Below, one piece after another: positions 1 through 5,582 of a stretch of DNA of 13,807 nucleotides. The position numbers and the translations under genes are program-made. The DNA is from CAYUIG01 sp964444685 (GTDB lineage: Bacteria; Gemmatimonadota; Gemmatimonadetes; Longimicrobiales; RSA9), in contig CAYUIG010000070.1 in NCBI GenBank assembly GCA_964444685.1, positions 1 to 13,807 of the forward strand. The letters are read 5' to 3'. Under the pieces are notes generated by a model, which did not search any database, had not been told where the DNA came from, and worked only from the letters and a program-made list of their open reading frames with translations. The number at the start of each line of letters is the position of its first letter. Within the stretch, counting starts at the first letter, position 1.

Positions 1-199
1 CTGCGTGGCGCGATCATCGTCGTTGCGGCGGGTTTCCTGGTCACGCTCGTGCTGGCGCTGGTGACGCGCGGCGGCGAGGACGAACCGGAAAGGCAGGACT
101 GCGACGGTAGGGCTGGTGCTGTCGCACGCGCACCTGCAGATGGACCCGGCGTGGGACGCGCTGCGCGAACTGCCTCGCTTCCAGCAGCTGCTGAATTAG
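1..199 (+). pseudogene. Remnant of a membrane-anchored Ser/Thr kinase/TPR-type protein (C-terminal debris)
   Basis: Two reading frames each carry part of a recognisable protein. Frame 1 from the window edge encodes a hydrophobic helix (AIIVVAAGFLVTLVLALV) followed by an acidic, polar stretch. Frame 2, open from about position 65 to TAG at 197-199, ends in LQMDPAWDALRELPRFQQLL. That ending resembles the C-terminus of Gemmatimonadota/Acidobacteriota serine/threonine kinases with TPR repeats (pattern: LxxDPxWDPLRxDPRFxxLL). In such proteins the helix and this tail are separated by hundreds of residues, so the join near 90-115 looks like an internal deletion with a frame change. The gene continues left of the window, so whether a kinase domain survives there cannot be seen. 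If frame 1 is read through, it stops at 214-216 instead. Family assignment is from memory of the motif. Confidence 0.45.
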
Positions 200-212
200 T
201 CCGGCCGCCGAG

Positions 213-2642
213 TTAGTCGCCGATGCGCGCCTGCCACGCTTCGGCAGCGCGCATGTGACGCTCGACGTCCGCCGCCGCTCCCCGCAACGCGTACGCCTGC
301 GCTGCCGTGTAGTGCGCCCACGCATACTGCATCACGATGTCCGACACACTGCGGTCCACGAACGGCGCATCCGGGTCGGCGAGGCGGCCGCGGGGCCGGG
401 CGATGCGCAGGAGCGCATCGGTGAACGGCAGGTCCACGAACGCCGCACCGATGCCGCGCAGCTCCGCCGGCACATGTACCCACCCGGGTGCCGGCTCCGC
501 ATCCTCCATCAGCCTCAGCGTGAAACCGTGCCGAACCGCGTAGTCCTCGAGTCCAAGCTTCTCGAGTGTGCGTGACGGCGCGGCGAAGTGGATCGGCCGT
601 CCGCCCAGATTCCTTTGGATGATCGTTGCGACGAACGTGTCCGCGGGCAGCAGGTGCGTTCCGGGCTCGATGGTTCCCCGGACATCCCCCACGCGGAACT
701 CCATGGCCTCGGGTACGACGTAGTCACTCGAGGCGAGGCGCACGATCTCCGCGTCGGTCAGAGGCAGGATCGAGTCCTCGGGCGGGCGCGGTGTCGAGAC
801 GAGCGTGGCGAGATCGACAGGGATTTCGCGCGGATCGAACGGACGCTGGCAGATGATCCTCGTCGGGTCGTCGAGCGCACGGGTGCCGGCTTCACACGGT
901 TCTGTGAGATCGCGCGCCTGCCGCGCATACCACGCCGTGTTCAGATACGTGGTGACCAGCACGGTCACGTCGCGACGGAATCCCTCCACCTCCTGGAGGT
1001 ACCAGAGTGGGAAGGTGTCGTTGTCGCCGTTCGTGAAGAGCACACCGTACGGCTCCACGCTCATCAGGACGTGGTAGGCCCAGTCGCGCGCCGCAAAGTC
1101 GTTGGCGCGGCTGGCCCATTCCGCGTTGAGGCCGAGCGGGATCAGCGCGAGCCCGAAGACCGGGGCCGCGGCGAGGGATGCGCAGCGCAGGCGTCGCATG
1201 AAGAACTCGCGGAGCGAACCCCACGCGGCGGCCAGTCCGAGCCCGGACCAGAGCCCCCACAGGGAGAAGCTCACGAGGAAGAAGTAGTCGCGCTCCCGGA
1301 CTTCGTGGAAATACGGATCCGGATGCTGACTGCGCGCGATGCTGTAGCCGTACTTGAAGTTCAGGTAGAGGACGAGTCCTGCGGAAAAGGTCAGGAACAT
1401 CACGCCGAGCAGCACGGCGCCGGGCCGGTCGTGTTTCCAGTGTGCATGTGCGCCGGCGAGTCCGAGCAGCAGGAACAGCATCGTGACCAGCGGCCGCATG
1501 CCGCCGAACAGCGGATCGTTCCCGGCGATCGACCGCGCCCACTGCCAGTCGAAGTACTGGAACCAGTTGAGGAACTGTGCGGCCAGCAGTTTCGGAGGCC
1601 GTGGCGCTTCCGTGTACGGATAGACCGTCGGATCGAGTGCGAGAGAGGGCTTGTCGTACTGCTCGCGCTTCAGCGTCGAGTTCAGCGTCTCACAGCCGAC
1701 ACGACCCCAGGTATACACACTGGCGACGGCGCTCGCGACCGACTCGCAGCGCGGGTCCGTCTCCGACAGCACAGGCCGTTCAGCGGCGCGGATCGGCAGG
1801 AATAGGAGCGGCAGCAGCCCGAGGACGACGGCCGGCACGCAGGCGGCCCACAGTCTCGAACGCAGCAGCGCGCGTGCATCGACCATCAGCACGAAGGCGA
1901 GCAGCGCGGGCGCAACGAGTACGCCCAGCAGATGGTTCGTCGCAGTGAGCGCGAGTACGAACGTGGCCGCCACCAGATACCAGGGCCGCCGGTCCGCGTC
2001 ACGCCAGCGCACCACGAGCCACGCGCTCAGCGCAATCGTGAACAGGCTGAGCGTATACACCTTCTCGTTCACGTTGCTGTGGTTCCACACCGTGAACGCG
2101 GTGGCACTCAGCAGCACGGCCGCTGCAGCCCCCGCGCGCTGCACCGCATCGTTCGTCGTCAGCGCGCGCATGGCGCGCCACGCGAGCAGGTACCAGAGGC
2201 CGTGCGCTGCCGCGCTCATCGCCGCGCTGAAGAGATTCACCGCGGTTGCCGGTGGAACGCCGGCAAGACCCAGCATCCGCTCCCATGCGTGTGCGAGCAT
2301 GACGAACAGCGGATTGCCGGGCGGGTGCGGGATCCCCAGTACGTGCGCCGCCGTCAGGTATTCACCCGAATCCCAGAAGGCTACACTCGGTGCGAGCGTG
2401 ATCGTGTAGAGCGCGAGCACCGCGAGCGCCGCCAGCAGTGCATCCCGGTATGGCGGGACGCTCGTGCGCGTGTCCGGAGCCAGGCTCCCGATCACATCCC
2501 GCGCAAGGAAGAGCGCAAGCCGCATGCGGCCCAGAGGTCCGCGATACTCGGGACGCGCGCGCAACGCATGCACCGCGTCCTGCAGCTCGGTGCCGTGATG
2601 CTCGCGCAGGCGCCTCGGGTACAGCCGCAGCCACGTGCTCAT
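213..2642 (-). CDS. DUF2723 / GT117-type integral membrane glycosyltransferase with a PadR-linked permease-like N-terminal segment
   Basis: This 809-residue polytopic membrane protein belongs to DUF2723 (GT117; relatives of eukaryotic TMEM260 O-mannosyltransferase). Members are thought to move sugar from a lipid carrier onto proteins outside the membrane; the bacterial substrate is unknown. The first helix is at about 66-84. It is followed by AFWDSGEY (88-95), with the D-x-GE motif expected in an extracytoplasmic loop, and HPPGNPLF (106-113). Many further helices follow, then the soluble-domain hallmark NGDNDTFPLWYLQEVEG and a helical C-terminus that may be TPR-like. Residues 1-54 (LYPRRLREHHGTEL and following) are not part of the usual family. 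They resemble the LYPxxFRExxGxEM start of PadR-linked ADOP permeases. The ATG overlaps the padR stop as ATGA (2639-2642), so translation is probably coupled. Family call is firm; substrate and activity are not visible. Confidence 0.9.
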   Translation of the reverse strand: MSTWLRLYPRRLREHHGTELQDAVHALRARPEYRGPLGRMRLALFLARDVIGSLAPDTRTSVPPYRDALLAALAVLALYTITLAPSVAFWDSGEYLTAAHVLGIPHPPGNPLFVMLAHAWERMLGLAGVPPATAVNLFSAAMSAAAHGLWYLLAWRAMRALTTNDAVQRAGAAAAVLLSATAFTVWNHSNVNEKVYTLSLFTIALSAWLVVRWRDADRRPWYLVAATFVLALTATNHLLGVLVAPALLAFVLMVDARALLRSRLWAACVPAVVLGLLPLLFLPIRAAERPVLSETDPRCESVASAVASVYTWGRVGCETLNSTLKREQYDKPSLALDPTVYPYTEAPRPPKLLAAQFLNWFQYFDWQWARSIAGNDPLFGGMRPLVTMLFLLLGLAGAHAHWKHDRPGAVLLGVMFLTFSAGLVLYLNFKYGYSIARSQHPDPYFHEVRERDYFFLVSFSLWGLWSGLGLAAAWGSLREFFMRRLRCASLAAAPVFGLALIPLGLNAEWASRANDFAARDWAYHVLMSVEPYGVLFTNGDNDTFPLWYLQEVEGFRRDVTVLVTTYLNTAWYARQARDLTEPCEAGTRALDDPTRIICQRPFDPREIPVDLATLVSTPRPPEDSILPLTDAEIVRLASSDYVVPEAMEFRVGDVRGTIEPGTHLLPADTFVATIIQRNLGGRPIHFAAPSRTLEKLGLEDYAVRHGFTLRLMEDAEPAPGWVHVPAELRGIGAAFVDLPFTDALLRIARPRGRLADPDAPFVDRSVSDIVMQYAWAHYTAAQAYALRGAAADVERHMRAAEAWQARIGD

Positions 2643-2974
2643 GCCGACCTCCCCGACAGCCGCAGCTTCGCCTTCGCCGCGGCGTACAGACTTTCGAGTC
2701 GCTCGACTTCCTGACGTGCCACGGCGCGCCCGCGTTTCGTCAGGCGGTAGAGCCGCCGCCGCTCGTCATCACTCGGCCGCTCCTCGATCAGCCCGTCCTC
2801 GCGCAGACGTCGGATCGCGCCATACAGTGTACCCGGCCCCAGCCGGACTTCGCCGCGCGTGCGCGCCTCTACTTCCTGCATGATCGCGTACCCGTGCCGC
2901 TCGCCATCGGCGAGTGCGATCAGAATGTGCAGTACCTGCGGCGACAGCGGCCGCGCGTCCGGGCTGCTTTTCAT
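2639..2974 (-). CDS. PadR-family transcriptional regulator
   Basis: This is a 111-residue winged-helix repressor of the PadR type in its short, one-domain form. The segment HGYAIMQEVEARTRGEVRLG (about 27-46) followed by PGTLYGAIRRLREDGLI is the PadR signature. A charged helix near the C-terminus (ARQEVERLESLYAAAKAKL) is the probable dimerisation helix. The start is secured by AGGAGG at 2980-2985 (complement), five bases before the ATG. The stop codon overlaps the start of the DUF2723 gene, so the two form one transcription unit. PadR proteins commonly repress their own operon, and a perfect inverted repeat lies directly upstream of the ribosome site. The inducer cannot be read from the sequence. 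Confidence 0.93.
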   Translation of the reverse strand: MKSSPDARPLSPQVLHILIALADGERHGYAIMQEVEARTRGEVRLGPGTLYGAIRRLREDGLIEERPSDDERRRLYRLTKRGRAVARQEVERLESLYAAAKAKLRLSGRSA

Positions 2975-2984
2975 GGGCGCCTCC

Positions 2985-3003
2985 TATATCGCGCCACGAT
3001 ATA
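2985..3003. promoter_or_regulatory. Putative PadR autoregulatory operator (palindrome)
   Basis: TATATCG, a five-base spacer, then CGATATA: a perfect inverted repeat with 7-bp arms. It lies immediately upstream of the padR ribosome site and overlaps the candidate -10 at 2996-3001. Size, AT-rich arms and position fit a PadR operator; binding by this protein is inferred. Confidence 0.55.
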
Positions 3004-3024
3004 ACGCCGCGCGAGCAAGTGCAA
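2996..3024 (-). promoter_or_regulatory. Candidate padR promoter
   Basis: On the minus strand TTGCAC (3019-3024) is followed after 17 bases by TATCGT (2996-3001). The spacing is ideal. The -10 matches consensus at four of six positions; the -35 keeps TTG only. The -10 lies within the palindrome, so occupancy would block initiation. The resulting leader would be very short. Confidence 0.4.
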
Positions 3025-3076
3025 GGGTTGCACTGAAGGCCGGCAGGCCGCCGTTTGGGGGCTCCATGATCCATAG

Positions 3077-3714
3077 AGAGGCCTCGTCGGCATGGCGGCC
3101 ACGTTCGCGGGAGCGTCGCATGCCGTGCTCGCGTCGGTGGTGTTCGCGTTCGAGACCGCGCGCCAGCCGCTGAGTCTGCTGCCGCTGGTCGCGGGCTGCG
3201 CCGCATCACTGCTCGTGGCGCGGGCGATCATGCGGACGTCCATCATGACGGAGAAGCTCGCGCGCCGCGGTACGCACGTGGACATCGACTACGCCATGGA
3301 CTACCTCGCGCAGATCCCGGTGCGCGACATCCTGTCCGCGGATCCCGTGGTACTGCGTGCGGACGAGTACGTGGAGGAGCTGCGCGACCGCATGGCCGCG
3401 GGCGATCCGCGCTACGACCACCACGGCTTCCCCGTCATGGACACCTCAGGCCGCGATCTGCTCGCATCGATGTCGAGATGACCGCAAAGGTAGGAGATCT
3501 CGTGCGACGTCCCCTCGTCACCGTCGCGCCGCAGACGAACGCCCGCGCGGCCGCGGACACGATGGTGCGCCACGGCATCGGCCGCGTCGTGGTCGTAGCT
3601 CAGGAGTCCCCACACGACGTCATCGGGATCGTGACGCGCAGCGACCTTCTCGAGGCGCACGAGCGCCGGCTGCGCGCCATCGAGCATCGGGAGCGAACGC
3701 TCACAGGCTGGTGA
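3077..3714 (+). pseudogene. 5'-truncated, frameshifted ClC chloride-channel tail with CBS domains
   Basis: Two overlapping frames encode the last part of a ClC-type chloride channel. The first (from 3077, after an in-frame TAG at 3074; first ATG 3092; stop 3479-3481) starts RGLVGMAATFAGASHAVLAS, which corresponds to a late membrane helix of ClC proteins, then FAFETARQPLSLLPLVAGC and IMTEKLARRG. A CBS domain follows and breaks off after MDTSGRDLLASMSR. The second frame (3478-3714) continues with the second CBS domain: VGDLVRRPLVTVAP, then GIVTRSDLLEAHERRL. The selectivity-filter motifs (GSGIP, GREGP) and most helices are absent. The first CBS domain appears to have lost a short segment at the frameshift. 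A short translated CBS protein from the ATGA overlap cannot be excluded, but decay is the simpler reading. Confidence 0.75.
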
Positions 3715-3729
3715 TGCCGCGGCCGGTTC

Positions 3730-3754
3730 GATGTGTGGGGAAATCCCCCGCATC
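3730..3754. terminator. Strong hairpin after the ClC remnant
   Basis: GATGTG pairs with CGCATC (one wobble). After one mismatch GGGG pairs with TCCC, leaving an AAA loop. There is no following T-run, so this may be an old or rho-assisted terminator of the ClC gene, or simply structure insulating the riboswitch transcript. Confidence 0.3.
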
Positions 3755-3834
3755 GACGTGCGGAGCATTCCCTACAACAGCGGCGTGAAAGCTCCGATGG
3801 ATGGGGGCGGCCGCGTTCGTGTATCGTGCGTGGA

Positions 3835-3914
3835 CGGCCGACAAGGGCACACCCGTCGTGAGGCGGGGTCGCAAAGCCGGGCGTCTCCATCGGAGACAGG
3901 CCAGCTGCCGAAGC
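3835..3914 (+). ncRNA. Cyclic-di-GMP class I (GEMM-I) riboswitch aptamer
   Basis: The sequence follows the GEMM-I consensus in order. First comes AAGGGCACACC (3842-3852). A six-pair hairpin is closed by a GTGA tetraloop (GNRA class): CCCGTC 3852-3857 with GGCGGG 3862-3867. The near-invariant core GGGTCGCAAAGCC follows (3866-3878). A second stem-loop has GTCTCC 3883-3888 pairing with GGAGAC 3892-3897. The aptamer ends in GCTGCCGAAG (3904-3913). The middle G of GGG, equivalent to G20 of the Vibrio Vc2 aptamer by my alignment, is kept; this favours c-di-GMP over cAMP-GMP. One unusual base is C where the consensus has A (GGCACACC rather than GGCAAACC). It sits in the leader of the lipoprotein gene and is followed at once by a terminator. 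No convincing promoter is seen upstream; TATCGT at 3822-3827 is a weak -10 candidate. Confidence 0.85.
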
Positions 3915-3924
3915 TGAAGGAGAA

Positions 3925-3966
3925 ACGGCGCTTCGGGATGTCGACGGATCCCGGGGCGCCGTTTTC
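3925..3966 (+). terminator. Riboswitch-controlled intrinsic terminator
   Basis: A 15-pair stem is formed by ACGGCGCTTCGGGAT (3925-3939) and ATCCCGGGGCGCCGT (3948-3962), with two G-U wobbles and an 8-base loop. TTTT follows at 3962-3965, and flanking A and T runs extend the stem. It sits 11 bases after the aptamer and 68 bases before the lipoprotein start, as expected of an expression platform. GCTTCGG (3930-3936) in its 5' arm is exactly complementary to CCGAAGC (3908-3914) at the aptamer's 3' end, which gives a mutually exclusive antiterminator. Confidence 0.85.
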
Positions 3967-4033
3967 GTATTCCGCGTTCCGGGGTTGATGTGGAACGGAG
4001 GCCCGCCCTCCATCGAGGACCCTGGAGCTGTCC

Positions 4034-4552
4034 ATGTCGAATCGATTCCTTCCCTTCCTTCTCATTGCTGCGCTCGGCACCGGCGCGTGCGGCGACACGA
4101 GCCCCTCGGACCCGGGTGACGAAGGTGGAACGGCCTGGCTGGTCGGCACCTGGAACGTCGTGAGGTGGGCGGGACAGTCGCTGCCGATCGTCGACCAGGG
4201 CGCGTGGTTCGACTGCACCGACTACGACATCTCCGAGATGAAGGACATCTGGTCGGAGCATCGGATCGATCACCTCTGGATCCGGTTCGATTCCAATGGC
4301 AAGGTCTACACGGGCGGCGAGGGGGCGAGCCGCTGCATCTATGTCGGCCAGGACGACGTACGGATCGAGACCGAGTGGGAGCCCGAAGTCTCGGTACAGG
4401 GGCCCGCAAACTACACGGTCACGAACAACAGCGTGACGATCTACGGGAGCGATCCGGGAAATCCCTCGAACATCGGTACCCGCTCGGGCGGGCGCCTGAT
4501 CGTCGAGGTGGTCGGAAGTGGCGGCGTGATGATGGAGCTCGAGCGTCGCTGA
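4034..4552 (+). CDS. Lipocalin-like lipoprotein under c-di-GMP riboswitch control
   Basis: This 172-residue secreted protein has a lipoprotein signal peptide: MSNRF, a hydrophobic core and GTGAC with the lipidation Cys at 19. An acidic linker is followed by WLVGTWNVVRWAGQSLP (35-51), the entry strand typical of small lipocalin-like domains. The rest is predicted beta-rich: HLWIRFDSNGKVYTGGEG, NYTVTNNSVTIYG and a C-terminal RLIVEVVGSGGVMMELERR. Two cysteines (C61 and C100 by my count) could form a disulfide. GGAG at 4024-4027 lies six bases before the ATG and fixes the start. Translation needs read-through of the terminator at 3925-3966. The c-di-GMP link suggests a role in attachment, biofilm or envelope change, but that is inference; the fold call rests on weak motif similarity. 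Confidence 0.85.
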   Translation: MSNRFLPFLLIAALGTGACGDTSPSDPGDEGGTAWLVGTWNVVRWAGQSLPIVDQGAWFDCTDYDISEMKDIWSEHRIDHLWIRFDSNGKVYTGGEGASRCIYVGQDDVRIETEWEPEVSVQGPANYTVTNNSVTIYGSDPGNPSNIGTRSGGRLIVEVVGSGGVMMELERR

Positions 4553-4567
4553 ACGAGCGTCGGACGG

Positions 4568-4592
4568 CCGCCCGGGCTTCGAGCCCGGGCGG
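4568..4592. terminator. Convergent hairpin terminator
   Basis: A perfect 11-pair stem, CCGCCCGGGCT with AGCCCGGGCGG, has loop TCG. It is followed on the plus strand by TCCCGTTT. It lies 15 bases after the lipoprotein stop and 14 before the stop of the converging membrane gene. The T-run is poor, so efficiency is uncertain. Confidence 0.65.
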
Positions 4593-4606
4593 TCCCGTTT
4601 CGACAG

Positions 4607-4960
4607 CTACAGCAGTCCCCACAAGGGCGGGAAGGTCAGCAGCAATCCGAGCATGACCAGCAGCACCGTGAAGGTCGTCACCTTCGCCGCGTCGACGCTG
4701 CGTTTCCGCCAGCGCTTGTGCAGGATCGCCCACGCGAGCAGCCACACGATCACACCGAAGGTCGTGCGACCCGAAACGCCGCCTGCACCGGAGTGCAGCG
4801 CGGGTGCACTGTAGATCCCCAGCTCGCTCAGGATCACGAACAGTCCGACGGCCGCGCTGCCGATGCCGGCCGCGAGGAATGCCGCGAGCGCGCCGCCGTT
4901 GGGTCGGTCCACCACCTCCGCAACGGATACCTCGAGGTTGAATTCGTATTTCGTGCTCAT
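4607..4960 (-). CDS. Small three-helix membrane protein of unknown function
   Basis: This 117-residue protein starts MSTKYEFNLEVSVAEVVDRP, a soluble and probably cytoplasmic N-terminus. Three hydrophobic segments follow at about 24-45, 66-81 and 94-115, and the protein ends FPPLWGLL. Between the first two lies SAPALHSGAGGVSGRTTFG. I do not recognise a named family. An upstream in-frame extension exists but has poor composition and runs through the neighbouring gene, so the ATG at 4960 is chosen. GAGGAG and TGAGGA sequences precede that ATG. It follows the 173-residue membrane gene by 11 bases in the same direction, so the two are probably one operon and may form a complex. C-terminal basic loops (HKRWRKRS) suggest a cytoplasmic side between helices two and three. 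Confidence 0.75.
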   Translation of the reverse strand: MSTKYEFNLEVSVAEVVDRPNGGALAAFLAAGIGSAAVGLFVILSELGIYSAPALHSGAGGVSGRTTFGVIVWLLAWAILHKRWRKRSVDAAKVTTFTVLLVMLGLLLTFPPLWGLL

Positions 4961-4971
4961 GTCCTCACTCC

Positions 4972-5493
4972 TCATTCCACCGGCGCGACCTTGTTGACGA
5001 ACACGCCGAGCAGCGACACCCAGGCCACCGCGGCGAAGCAGATGGCCAGCAGCGTGGCGCCGAGCCGGCGCAGGGAGCGATCGCGGAAAAACGCGGCACC
5101 GTACCGCCATGCGACGTACGCAACCGCGGTCGCGAGTATGGCGGCGATGAACGGCACGTGCTCCTTCGTCTCCATGGCGAAGCGATGCAGCCACTCCGTA
5201 TCGGGCGAGGAGAGGATCACCGCGCGCGGGTACTGCGTGAGATCCGTTGCGCCTTCCGGCGGTGGCGTGCGGTAGACGGGGAACACGATGTACGTGCCGA
5301 TCAGTGTCGTGAGCCACACCATGCCGGCCGTGAACGCGGTGGCGAGGGTGAATCGGCGCGACGTGTCGTCATCGGCCATCTTGTTACGGAGCAGCCAGAG
5401 CGCGAACAGCGTCGCGGCGAGGGCGAGGAGCGCGGCGCCGCCGAGTGCGATGCCGTGGAGCATCGTCCAGAGACTGCGTGCGGAGAACAGCAT
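4972..5493 (-). CDS. Four-helix membrane protein with helix-border histidines, unknown function
   Basis: This 173-residue protein has helices at about 13-36, 48-72, 113-131 and 146-167. A loop of about 40 residues (VYRTPPPEGATDL, then SSPDTEWLHRFAMETKEHVPF) lies between the second and third. Histidines at 13, 103 and 112 lie at or near helix borders, an arrangement seen in some haem-binding membrane proteins; here this is only a suggestion. No family is recognised with confidence. AAGGAGG (5499-5505, complement) stands five bases before the ATG and firmly sets the start. It is the first gene of a two-gene unit with the 117-residue membrane protein. The 89-base gap to the kup stop contains a short GCCGG/CCGGC hairpin (5518-5531) but no clear promoter. 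Confidence 0.8.
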   Translation of the reverse strand: MLFSARSLWTMLHGIALGGAALLALAATLFALWLLRNKMADDDTSRRFTLATAFTAGMVWLTTLIGTYIVFPVYRTPPPEGATDLTQYPRAVILSSPDTEWLHRFAMETKEHVPFIAAILATAVAYVAWRYGAAFFRDRSLRRLGATLLAICFAAVAWVSLLGVFVNKVAPVE

Positions 5494-5582
5494 GGAATCC
5501 TCCTTTCGTCCAATGCTGCCGGATGCCCGGCGGGCGGACAATCGCAGAATTCCTGACGAGACGTAGGGGAACCTGCGCTCCC

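Noticed and set aside
588..1805. Long plus-strand open frame of 405 codons inside the glycosyltransferase gene
   Set aside because: Arg/Glu/His-rich shadow typical of the opposite strand of a GC-rich gene. The minus strand encodes a clear DUF2723 protein over the same bases.
3988..4033. Alternative upstream ATG for the lipoprotein at 3988
   Set aside because: It is in a different frame from the signal peptide. GGAG at 4024-4027 supports the ATG at 4034.
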